From the NCBI GenBank assembly GCA_017165825.1, contig CM029377.1:22509891-22573890 (forward strand): a DNA stretch of 64,000 nt, in the 5' to 3' direction. The stretch comes from Hepsetus odoe (lineage: Eukaryota > Chordata > Actinopteri > Characiformes > Hepsetidae). Position 1 is the first letter of the stretch, and each line of letters begins with the position of its first letter. The notes under the pieces were generated by a model, which saw only the letters and a list, made by a program, of their open reading frames with translations, did no database searches and was not told where the DNA came from. The position numbers and the translations under genes are program-made. This document shows positions 35,360-45,622 of the stretch, piece by piece.

Positions 35360-35890
35360 TAAACATTGGGCCTAAAATGGATCCCTGAGGAACGCCAAAA
35401 TGTAACAGTGACAGAAGAGGAGAGGTTATACTACAGGATAACATATCTCAGGAATGCCATGTGTAACATTAGCAGAAAACAAGAGTTTATACTAAAGATT
35501 AGCATATAAACACTGAAACACTGGGCCTAAAACAGACCCCTGTGGAACTCAACATGTGATACTATGATAAAAGGAGAGGCTTTACTAAAAGTGAATGTAT
35601 TAAGGATAAACAATTTAAACCTAAAACAGATCCCTGTGGAACACCACATTTTCTAATAGGTTTTACTGAAAATGGGCTAAAAATGACCCCTGTGGAACTC
35701 CACTTGATAATATCTGAATAAAAGAGGTTTTACTAAAGGTTAATAAAGGAAAAAAATAGGATCTAAGAGAGATTCCTGAGGAACGCCACTTGTGACAATA
35801 ATAGGAAATGTGAAGTTTTACTAAAATATAACATAAAGAAGGAAACACTGGCCTAAAACAGGCCCCTGAGGAATGCCACATGCATAGCAA
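35360..35890. repeat. degenerate minisatellite with a VPQG-like core
   Basis: About seven units, roughly 55-95 bp apart, share the core CCTAAAACAGACCCCTGTGG AAC (near 35370, 35526, 35621, 35677, 35762, 35852) and a GAGGTTTTACTAAA segment. On the - strand the core reads GVPQGSVLG, the reverse-transcriptase motif of many LINEs. Confidence 0.7.
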
Positions 35891-36359
35891 AAAAGGTTTA
35901 ACTAGTTAAACTAAGTTTACCATATAAAAAATAAATCATTGGCCCTAAGTGTAGTTTCCATTATGAAAGTGTTAATGTGTGCATCTGTCTGTAGAGTGTT
36001 TATTTGTAATCGTATTAGTCTGTCAACGCGCAATTAATTTTGTATCCATCTTCACCTTGACATTTCACTGTGCTCCGATGGTTTATAGCTGTTATTGAAA
36101 CACTTGCTTTTACATTACAGAGGCCAGCGAGCTGGTATTTACTAAAAGAAAATGTCACTCTAACATTTTTTCAAACCCCACTGCCACACTCACTCAGCTC
36201 ATCTGACTGAGGGAGGTTTAGCCTGAATTGATCCTTCAGTGGGAACGATAGGTGGAGGAGTTGTTAAAATAACACACATTGATCCGTTCCAGCATTAACC
36301 AGTTAGAGCCCGTTTAACACTCTGGAGAAAGGACTTTTAACTTGTTTTACTTTCTCTCA

Positions 36360-36520
36360 GTGTAATTACACATTTATTACATATACAGCATATTTACGGT
36401 TCACTTACAGCACATTTACAAAATATTTACAGTAAATTTACAACATTAGCATAATTACAGCTAATTTGCAGAAATGTTATATCCCATTTATGGCACATTT
36501 ACACAATATCAAAACTGATT
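36360..36520. repeat. short degenerate ACATTTACA repeat
   Basis: Variants of ACATTTACA or CATATTTACAG recur about ten times in 160 bp, about 200 bp before exon G. Confidence 0.5.
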
Positions 36521-36712
36521 TATTGCACATTCTGTGACTTCAGGTATGAGTCTGAGGTTTTGACTTTATTCTGAATAAATCAATGAAACGTGTGAGAAAG
36601 AAATCCTCTGAAAAAAAACTTTTATTCATAAAATTAGATTAGATTTTCTATTACTCTCTCTCTCGGTTAGGTAATTCATTGACTTTTTCCCTCTTCTCTG
36701 TTTTTCTCTCAG

Positions 36713-36988
36713 GTTTTAATCAAAGTGATCGACACCAATAATCACCGCCCGCAGTTTTCCGAGCCGCGGTATGAGGTAACGGTGCGAGAGGACGCCCCAC
36801 CGGAGACAGAGGCCCTACGGCTCAGTGCGTCCGACCAGGACGAGAAGAACAAACTGACCTTCACACTGCTGAGCAGTACTGACCCCTTCAGCCTTCGCAA
36901 GTTCCGTCTGGACCCCGGAACCGGCGTTCTGTTCACTGCAGAGCGTCTGGACCACGAGACCATGAGGCAACACACACTCACTGTCATG
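36713..36988 (+). CDS. fat1: fat1 exon G: end of EC c and most of EC d
   Basis: 276 nt, phase 0 to 0. It codes VLIKVIDTNNHRPQF, then EC d: SEPRYEVTVREDAPPETEAL, SASDQDEKNKLTFTLLSS, FRLDPGTGVLFTAERLDHET and QHTLTVM. Human FAT1 has VFIKVIDTNDHRPQF, so the D to N change here weakens the linker calcium site further. The acceptor is TTTTTCTCTCAG and the donor ATG|GTATTG. Confidence 0.95.
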
Positions 36989-37084
36989 GTATTGTGGACC
37001 ATCACTAAACAATCAAAACATCCTGAAATATAAATGATCACAGTCTTTTTTTTACTGGAAAATAAAAGAAAAAGAAATACATTT

Positions 37085-37118
<34 letters not shown>

Positions 37119-37141
37119 TACATACATACATACACACATAT

Positions 37142-37193
<52 letters not shown>

Positions 37194-37265
37194 AAATAAT
37201 ATATACACACACACACACACCACCACAGGGTCCCTGAGCAAGACCCTTAACCCTTATATATATAT
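37085..37265. repeat. (TA)n/(CA)n/(CATA)n compound microsatellite
   Basis: TA, CA and CATA repeats alternate. A 40-bp piece of SINE family B (ACAGGGTCCCTGAGCAAGAC) is caught between them. Confidence 0.9.
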
Positions 37266-37390
37266 ATAATCTTTTAAAATATTCTTTAAATATGCTATAT
37301 TTACAATATTTATTTATGTCTTAAATAAAATACCTTTTTTAGACAGTATTAACATTGTTTCATTTCAAATCAAATAAAATTATTAAGATA

Positions 37391-37922
37391 TACAGTACTG
37401 TGCAAAAGTTTTAGGCAGGTGTCAAAAAATGCTGTAAACAAAGAATGCTTTCAGAAATATAAATAATGATTGTTTATTTTTGTCCATTTACAAAATGCAA
37501 AGTGAGCGAACAAACGAAAAATCTCAATCAAATCAATATTTGGTGTTACTACCTTTTGCCTTCAAACCAGCATCAGTTCTTCTAGGTACACTTGCACAAA
37601 GTCAGGGATTGTGTAGGATTATAGTCGGTGTATGATCAACCAGTTTTACCAAACAGGTGCTGATGATCATCACACGGAGGCTGAAACACAGTCATGTTTG
37701 GAACAACCTACCAGCCGAGTTCCTTCAGAAACTGTGTGCAAGTGTACCTAGAAGAATTGATGCTGTTTTGAAGGCAAAGGGTGGTCCCACCAAATATTGA
37801 TTTGATTTAGATTTCTTTTGTTCATTCACTGCGTTTTGTTGCAAAAGACTTCCGTTTTTGCAAGCATTCTTTGTTTACAGCATTTTTTTTACACCTGCCT
37901 AAAACTTTTGCACAGTACTGTA
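37391..37922. mobile_element. foldback Tc1/mariner-like non-autonomous element
   Basis: The ends are perfect inverted repeats of TACAGTACTGTGCAAAAGTT plus TTAGGCAGGTGT (32 bp), flanked by TA on both sides, the target used by Tc1/mariner. Homology between the arms goes on inwards (AAAGAATGCTT, AATCAATATTTGGTG, GTACACTTGCACA), so most of the 532 bp folds back. No transposase frame is present. Confidence 0.85.
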
Positions 37923-38043
37923 TATACATAATCATATTTTTCAATTAAAATCAAATTGTAATGACAGAAATAAAAAAAATAATATTTTATTTCAAACATG
38001 AACAAAACATTAATAATAAATAATCTATTATTTTAAATAGGGA

Positions 38044-38201
38044 CAGATACAGAGACTGTAAAGAAAATGAGAGACGAAAAAAAAACACTGTCCTTCACTG
38101 CCTAATCTATTATTTTAAATAGGGACAGTTTAAAATAATAGATTAGGCAGTGAAGGACAGTGTTTTTTTGTCTCTCATTTTCTTTACAGTCTCTGTATCT
38201 G
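38044..38201. repeat. near-perfect 76-bp hairpin
   Basis: The left arm from CAGATACAGAGACTGTAAAG is the near-exact reverse complement of the right arm ending CTTTACAGTCTCTGTATCTG, with a loop of about 9 bases. The right arm is the start of a repeat family X copy, so the hairpin is an inverted duplication of that start. Confidence 0.85.
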
Positions 38202-38520
38202 AGCAGTTCTCCAGATATTCCTGAAGGACTGTTTTTGTCTCTCATTGACAGTCTCTTTACCTGAGCAGTTTGATTGGTTTTTATTGGTTAATCCACACAG
38301 TGGTCTACATCTGAACCTTCAAGCAGAACAAAGCATCTAACTTTAGACATGAAGCAGTGAAGAAACAGCTGCAGATGGTCAGGATGGTGATTGGTTTACT
38401 GCTGAAACCGGAGTAGTTGTAACCCCTTTATCTAGAACCTTGTATTTTCAAGCATTTTGCAGCCTGGAGCACTGAAACATTCGTTCCCATTTCATTTAAT
38501 CAACTGAATGTGACAAAAAA
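38160..38520 (+). repeat. dispersed repeat family X, copy 3
   Basis: It shares with 40355-40665 the ordered segments CAGTCTCTGTATCTGAGCAG, TGGTTAATCCACACAG, CATCTAACTTTAGACATGAA, GTTGTAACCCCTTTATCTAG, CAAGCATTTTGCAGCCTGGA and TCAACTGAATGTGACAAAAA. Confidence 0.8.
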
Positions 38521-39542
38521 AATTATGAAATAATATTTTATTTTAAATAGGGTAAAGTAAAATAAAAAATGTAAAAACAAATTTTATTTTTAAAAAGATA
38601 ATGATAAAATCTGAAATATTGTCATTTTCCTGCACTGTTCATCCCTCTGTTTTAGTATAAATATATATAATATTAAATATATACAACGCTGGACAGGTCG
38701 GCAGAATTTAGGAAATCAGAAAGGGTTTTAGGAAACTCGTTTTTAAAGGAATGAAGAGATGTGGAAGGATGGATTTTGACCTTTGAGCAATAAAACAGCT
38801 TCTTCTGTCTTTTATTCAGTGTTGAGGGAGAATCATCACGTCATGTGATGTCAGTTTTCCCAGTCAGGACTGTAAACACAGTTCCGGTGCTTCATTACAG
38901 ATTTATTAGCAGATTAGAAAGCGCAAAACTTTTCTGCAGGAAGTTCAGATAGTGGGTGTTTTGTTTGCCTTCTTTATTAGTTTCATTTTTTTCTCTCCTC
39001 AAAAAGCCTTGTGTTCGTTAATTGTCAGATTGATTCGTCTGCATTATTTGAAAAGCTGAGGCAGTCAGGTGTCACCCCACGCCTGACATCTTATCAGGGG
39101 TTTGTTTACCACTTTATTCCCAAAAGCATCAATGGAGGTCTCGGACCGGAGAAACGGCTTGACCCGACCAAGGAGTTTCTTTTATAATTAAATTATTGGA
39201 GATGAAAATGGCCGCATACTTGCGATGATATATAAAGCAGGGAGATGCAGCGAAGCAGGAATGATCAATTATCTCTCATTTTATTCGTTTATTAATAGAT
39301 ATATTAATGTTAAAAGTAGGATTTGAGCTGATTTTAAGAGAATAAAACTCAGTTTACTAATAATATTGTATCAGAATCAGAAAATCTTTGCTTATTAGAT
39401 TGTATATTATATATTATATTATAGTCGTTATATATTTTAAGTTTTTATTATTATTTTATTGAGCTGATTTTTACATAAACATATTTTAATGCAGACAAAA
39501 TATTGCTTCAGATGGAAATTATATTATATTATATATTATCAG

Positions 39543-39753
39543 GTGCGAGACCAGGACATTCCAGTGAAGCGGAACCTCGTGCGAGTGATTGTGAACGTGG
39601 AGGACACTAACGATAATGCACCCTGGTTCTCCGGGACACCGTATATTGGACGGGTTTTTGAGTCGGCTTCGGTTGGCACGAGGGTTTTCCAGGTCACTGC
39701 TTTGGACAAGGACAAAGGCCAGAACGCTGAGATCATCTACAGCATCGAATCAG
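39543..39753 (+). CDS. fat1: fat1 exon H: end of EC d and first half of EC e
   Basis: 211 nt, phase 0 to 1. It codes VRDQDIPVKRNLVRVIVNVE, DTNDNAPWF, then EC e: SGTPYIGRVFESASVGTRVF, QVTALDKDKGQNAEIIYSIE and SG. It matches human FAT1 MVRDQDVPVKRNFARIVVNV. The acceptor is odd: TATATTATCAG preceded by alternating AT with almost no pyrimidine tract. The donor is CAG|GTGATC. Confidence 0.95.
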
Positions 39754-39837
39754 GTGATCCGTTTGGTTCTTCATCGATTTGAAAGTTGCAAATGTCATTT
39801 CTTCATATTTTCCTTCCAGACCTTCTTGTATCTTTAC

Positions 39838-40015
39838 GGAGCAGAGGTGGCCTAGTGGTTAGGGAGTTGGCCCTGGATCGGAAGATAGTGGGTTCCATTC
39901 CCTCTCCAGTAGGTTGCCCGGAGGTACCCTTGAGCAAGGTACCGTCCCCATCTTTCCCCCATAGCTGCCCACTGCTGCAACGCAGAGGTTGAATTTTCAT
40001 TTTCACTTCACTTGA
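39838..40015 (+). repeat. tRNA-derived SINE (family A)
   Basis: GAGGTGGCCTAGTGGTTAGG head, ATAGTGGGTTCCATTCCC, GGTACCCTTGAGCAAGGTAC, GCTGCCCACTGCTGCAACGC. The 40 bp just before it (39797-39836) resemble the 40 bp before the other-family SINE at 31420. Confidence 0.8.
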
Positions 40016-40354
40016 GATCACTACTGCACATATCCACGGCAACCAGTATGAGCAAAGGAAGATGCTCTAGGTTTGCAGCTTGTTGGGTTGCAGCAGCCGC
40101 AAAGTAGCAGCTTGGTTTAGGGAGTTGGCCGTCTCCGTCAGAGGACGCCGTTTGGCAAGTTTTTTGGACGAAAGCGGAGGCTTGGAGTCATTGTGGCTTA
40201 TTACCCTCCAAACCAGAAGAAGCACTAATCATATGGAGCATTCCTATGAAAATGAGAGCGTGGGGATAAACAGGATTTTACATTTCCTAATCCTCTTGAC
40301 GACCCTGCTAATCTGTTTTTGGCTTTTAATTTGGTGCAAACGCTAGCTTTTCTG

Positions 40355-40665
40355 CACTTCATCTTCCTGAAGGACAGTGTTTTTGTCTCTCGTTTTCAGT
40401 ACAGTCTCTGTACCTGAGCAGTTCTTCAGATCAGTTTTTGTTTTTTGTTGGTTAATCAACACAATTATCTAACAACACAATTATCTTAACCTTATAGCAT
40501 AACAAAGCATCTAACTTTAGACATGAAGCAGTGATGAAACTGCTGAACCCTAAATAGTTGTAACCCCTTTATCTAAAACCTTGTATTTTCAAGCATTTTG
40601 CAGCCTGGAGCACTAAAACATTAGTTCCCATTTCATTTAATCAACTGAATGTGACAAAAAATCTA
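40355..40665 (+). repeat. dispersed repeat family X, copy 4
   Basis: Same ordered segments as copy 3, ending in GAATGTGACAAAAAA. Internally it has a short duplication ACACAATTATCTAACA. Confidence 0.8.
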
Positions 40666-41269
40666 AATATATTTTTGCACCAACAAGATGAGTCCCAGCA
40701 AAATCTAAAGGAAACAATGGACTTTTTCAATCCGCTGGGTGTGTCAGAGTTCAGTTCTGGGGTTGTTGAAACCCAATGCAGTACACAATGGCCTATGAAA
40801 TGCTCGGACGCCTCAAGTGGAAGCTGTGTGCCAGACCACCAGAGGTAGGATTGGCATTCCTGTCATGGCGTCCGTTCTTTCCTCCACGCCTCCGTGAGTG
40901 AAGTTCATGCACGACTGAGAAAGTGGGACTGCGTCATGTGTCACATAACAGGAGAGGGAGACAGTCAGAAGTGGGACAGAAGAGAAAGAAGGACAGGGAG
41001 AGAAATGCAGAAAGTATAACAAAATGAAGCATGCATTCCCTCCTCTCCATTTCCCATCATTGTTATCTTAATAAATACCCAGTGTTTGGACAGTCAAGCA
41101 AGAACGCTTCTGTGACGCTTGCACTCCTTGTCCAGAATGCACATTTCTGACATTCCTGGGATGTCTCAAACTAATTGAGCTGTCTCCCTCCCATAGTGGA
41201 CACAGGCCAGTGGACTGGTCTGGATGTACTTCTGACTTTTTCTGAGACTGAAGCTCACATATCACCAGC

Positions 41270-41455
41270 AGTGTAGTGTTTAGAGACTAGGCTCGAAACT
41301 CAGAAAATCCCTGAGCAAGGTACCATCCCCATCACTGCTCCCTGGGTACTGGATATGGCTGTCCAGTGTGTGTGTGTGTTAAATACAGAAAATGCATTTG
41401 GTTGTGGTAGCTGTGTGCCATGTTTCACAATGAGAATTAGTGACTTTTTTTAAGA
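41270..41455 (+). repeat. SINE (family A), diverged
   Basis: GAGCAAGGTACCATCCCCAT, CACTGCTCCCTGGG, GGATATGGCTG, TTAAATACAGAAAATGC and GCCATGTTTCACAATGAGAA match the family body and tail. Confidence 0.7.
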
Positions 41456-41554
41456 CTCATTCAGTGAAAAGGTTAAATCTGAATCAATGATACACTAACG
41501 GCGTATGTTTCATTAAGTCAAGTGATTAACCTGTTTTATTCCTTTCTTCCGTAG

Positions 41555-44500
41555 GCAATGTGGCAAATTCATTTGCCATCGATCCTGTCCTGGGCACCAT
41601 CACAGTGGCCAAAGAGCTGGATCGAAGCAACAAGAACCAGTTCCAGCTGATGGTGAAAGCTACCGATGGAGGAACTCCACCCCTCAGCGCCACCACGATG
41701 GTTGAGATCTCTGTTACCATCTCAGACAACGCCAAGCCTAAATTCACTGAGAAGGAATTTTCTGCTGAGGTCAGCGAAACTGCCCTTCCTGGGACGTTTG
41801 TGAGTCTGGTGACCGCCACCAGTCAGTCGTCAGTCTTTTACCAGATCAAAGATGGGAACGTAAATGGAGCTTTTGACATCAACCCCAATTCCGGAGTGCT
41901 GGTCACTCAGAGAGCTCTGGATTATGAGACCGTGCCGTCCTACAAACTGACAATTCAGGGAACCAACATGGCTGGCCAAGCGAGCAACGCCACAGTTGTC
42001 ATTCACCTGAAAGACGAAAATGACAATGCTCCAGTCTTTATCCAAGATGAGTTCACCGGGATGGTCAGCGAGTCGTCTCCCGTCAAAAGCGTGGTCCTCA
42101 CCAAAGACAACACACCACTGGTCATCCGTGCTTTAGACGTGGACCGAGACACCAATGCTAGGTTAGTTTACCAGATTGTGGAACCGTTTGCTCACAACTA
42201 CTTCGCCATCGATTCAAGCACCGGCGCAATCAGGACCACAGCTGAGCTGGATTATGAGCAAAGATCCACTTTCCACTTCACAGTTCAAGTCCATGACATG
42301 GGAATCCCTCGTCACTTTGCTGAGAAAGCTGCCAACGTGACCATCAAAGTCATAGATGTCAACGACTGCCCGCCACAATTTAGTCAGGACTTGTATGAGA
42401 CCACAGTTCTATTGCCAACTTACAAAGGTGTGGAAGTCATCGTGATCAACGCCAGTGATGCGGACTCTGGACCAAATGCCAAACTTCTGTACTCCATTGC
42501 TGAAGGCAACATCGGGGACAAGTTCAAAATGGACCCGGTCACAGGAGGCATCACCATACAAAATGTCACCCAGTTGAGAAGCAGGTATGAGCTGAGAGTT
42601 AGAGTGTCTGACGGCAGGTTTTCCAAGATGGCATCAGTGAAGATAAACGTCAGAGAGAATAAAGCAAGTGGTCTGAAGTTCACTCAGTCGTCCTACAAGG
42701 CATTTGTGCAGGAGAACTCCACAGAGAAGAAGACTCTGGCTGTCATTGCGGCCGTGGGCAACCAAGTTAATCAGCCTCTGTTTTACACAATCTTGAACCC
42801 GGATAAGAGATTTGAGATCAGCCGTACGTCTGGGGTACTCTCATTGACTGGCGTCCCCTTCGACCATGAGGAACAGGACACTTATGACGTTGTCGTGGAA
42901 GTGAGCGGAGAAGGAAAGACATCTGACGTGGCACACATTGTGGTAATAGTAACCGTTGAGGACGTTAATGACAACCCGCCAATGTTCGTCAACCTGCCCT
43001 ACCATACTCTGGTTCAGAAGGATGCTGAGGTGGGCCACGTGATTAGACAGGTATCTGTCATGGATGCCGACGCTGAGCATAATGCAGAGATAAAATACCA
43101 CCTACAGGAACTGAACGAATACATTCAGATCAGCTCAGGCGGTGAACTCTCACTGAAAAAGCCACTGGACTTGGACTCCCTGAACTCTGAGTTTGTGGTC
43201 ATCGTTGTGGCGACGGATAGCGGAGAACCACCGCTATCTGCAACAGTCGAAGTGCCTATAACCGTAGTAAACCAAGCCATACCGTTATTTGAGAAACCAT
43301 TCTACAGTCTAGAGATCCCTGAGAACATACAGTTGAACACCCCCATTGTCCATATCCAGGCCAGTGACTCTGAAGGACCAAGGATAGTGTACACCATTTC
43401 AGAAGGGGATCCTTACAGTCAGTTCTCCATCAACTTCAACACTGGCGTGATCCATGTTGTGGAACCTCTGGATTTTGAGACACACCCTGCCTATAAATTA
43501 AGCGTAAGAGCCATTGACTCCCTGACTGGTGCCAAAGCTGAGGTTTTTGTTGACATAATCCTAGAAGACGTGAACGACAACCCACCCCTGTTCCTTGCCA
43601 AGTCTTACAGGGCAAGCCTTTCTGAAGCATCAGTGATCGGCACCTCTGTAGTCCAAGTCTCCGCCACAGATGCGGACACAGGCAACAACAAACTGCTGTT
43701 CTACCAAATAGTTGAAGATAAAGAGAGGAGCTTTGAGTACTTCACTATCGACCGGGACACTGGAATCATCTGGACAGCACACATGCTGGACCACGAGGAA
43801 AACAGCGAACACAAGCTAACCGTCCGGGCTGTGGATGGAGGAGTTCCAGCACTTTCGAGCGAAGTTATCGTGATGATAGTTGTAATGGACCTCAACGACA
43901 ATCCTCCTATCTTCTCACAGAGCATTTATGAGGCAGAAGTCAGCGAGCTGGCTCCCCGAGGCCACTTTGTGACTCAGGTCCAGGCTTCAGATGCAGACAG
44001 CTCCGACAGTGCCAAACTCGAGTTCTCGATCCTGGCAGGAAATGAGGAGCAAAACTTTGCCATTTACGAAAACTCTGGAGTCATTGTCATGTCCAACCAC
44101 AGGAAGCCGCACATGGAGTCCCTCTATTACCTCAATGTTTCTGTTTCTGATGGTGTGTTCAGACACTCTGCTCTTGTGAAAGTCACGGTCACTGGCGCAA
44201 ACTTCCACAGTCCCACCTTTCCTCAAGTGGAATACATTGTTGAGCTTCTGGAAAACTCCCCAGTTGGAACATTGGTGGCAGAGGCCCAGGCGCTGGATGA
44301 AGATGCAGGTACATACGGGCAACTGACATACAACATAGTCAACAACATCGCCAGAGACAAGTTCTCTGTCAATGAAGATGGTGAGATTTTCACGCTGGAG
44401 AGTCTCGACCGTGAGAATGCTTTGGAGAAAGTCATTCCAATCTCGTTGATGGTAAAGGACGGTGGTAGCAAAGTTGGATTCTGCACCATCAGTGTGATCC

Positions 44501-45622
44501 TGACTGACATCAATGACAACTCCCCGCAGTTTAGAGCTGCAGAGTACAAAGTCAGTATAGCAGCAGATGTTCCAAGAGGAACGACTGTGGTTAAAATCGC
44601 AGCTTCAGACATGGATGAAGGTAGCAATGCTGACATCACTTACTCCATTGAAGCAGACGCTGATAACATCGCAGAGAACTTTGAAATTCATCCTCTCTCT
44701 GGCATCATAGTCACAAAAGAGAGTCTTGTTGGTTTAGAGAAAGAGTTGTTCGCTTTCATTGTGCGTGCTAAGGATGGCGGAAACCCCTCAAGATCCTCTG
44801 TTGTCCCAGTCTATGTCCGGGTACTCGCCCCAGAGGTCAAAGTGCCAAAGTTTGTTGAACCGTACTACAGGTTTGCAGTGGAAGAGGATCGTCCTCTGGG
44901 CTCTGAAATAGATGTGATCCAGGCAGAAGGTGACCAGCCTGTAGTCTACAGCCTAGTGAAGGGCAACACGCCGGAGAGCAACAAGGATGAGGTGTTTGTG
45001 GTTGACCATGAAACAGGAACTCTTAAGCTGGAAAAGAAACTGGACCACGAAAGCACAAAGTGGTACCAGCTCACGCTTCAAGCACAAAGTGAACACGAAG
45101 GCATCGAGGTCGTCTCCTCCGTGGTTATCAGCATCCAAGTTAAAGACATCAACGACAACTGTCCCCTCTTCGAGTCCGACCCTTACGAAGCCGTTGTGGC
45201 GGAGAACCTTCCAGGAGGCACCTCTGTGATTCAGGTTAAGGCAACGGACTTGGATTCCAGCACAAATGGGCAGGTTGTCTACAGTCTGGATCCTGCCCAG
45301 GACTTGGCAGAGGTAGCAGAGCTGTTCGCCATCAATGGCGAAACAGGCTGGGTGACCACTCTGAAGGAACTGGATCGAGAGCAGAAGGATAAGTACACTG
45401 TCGCCATCTGGGCCTCTGACCATAGCCAAGCACAGCTCACGGCTCGCACCAAAGTGGAAGTGACAGTGGCGGACGTGAACGATAACCCGCCTCGCTTCAC
45501 GGCCGAGATCTACAAAGGCACGGTCAGCGAAGACGACCCTCCCGGCGGAGTGATCGCCATCCTCAGCACCACAGACGCCGACTCAGAGGACATCAACAGA
45601 CGAGTGGAATATTTCATCACAG
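41555..45622 (+). CDS. fat1: fat1 exon I: giant exon with twelve complete cadherin repeats
   Basis: 4068 nt (1356 codons), phase 1 to 1, uninterrupted. It finishes EC e (linker ISDNAKPKF), codes twelve whole EC repeats (f to q) and the first half of EC r. Linker motifs in order after EC e: DENDNAPVF, DVNDCPPQF, VRENKASGLKF, DVNDNPPMF, VVNQAIPLF, DVNDNPPLF, DLNDNPPIF, TGANFHSPTF, DINDNSPQF, LAPEVKVPKF, DINDNCPLF, DVNDNPPRF. Four of these twelve lack the calcium motif, as in human FAT1 (by recall). LDRE or LDYE-type strands and DXD calcium motifs recur every 105 residues or so. Acceptor TTCTTCCGTAG, donor CAG|GTAGGC. Human FAT1 also has one very large exon here. Extracellular, likely a semi-rigid rod with bends at calcium-free joints. 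Confidence 0.98.

Larger units (their letters stand above)
25544..36712. other. intron F (11.2 kb), repeat-rich
   Basis: Contents in order: an A-rich degenerate array split by a LINE tail (25545-27000), an unknown repeat (27090-27420), a short retroposon (27547-27682), simple repeats (27782-28704), a foldback element (28826-29007), a LINE copy with nested LTR (29300-30390), a SINE piece (30495-30570), a SINE (31420-31615), another unknown-repeat piece (31615-31690), a TTG tract and pyrimidine tracts (32493-33551), SINEs (34000-34130, 34925-35145), microsatellites (34471-34789) and a minisatellite (35360-35890). Bases 30600-31370 and 31700-32480 show nothing recognisable. Confidence 0.75.
36989..39542. 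other. intron G
   Basis: It holds TA/CA simple repeats (37085-37260, with a scrap of SINE family B at 37215-37255), a foldback Tc1-like element (37391-37922), a strong hairpin (38044-38201) and repeat family X (38160-38520). The rest (38530-39540) is AT-rich with no recognised feature. Confidence 0.75.
39754..41554. other. intron H
   Basis: It contains a SINE (39838-40015), repeat family X (40355-40665) and a second SINE (41270-41455). Bases 40670-41260 show nothing recognisable. Confidence 0.7.

Noticed and set aside
35663..35890. 75-codon frame on the - strand ending SSGVPQGSFLA as a reverse transcriptase
   Set aside because: Only the short VPQG core matches, and it repeats in each minisatellite unit; no other transcriptase motif is present.
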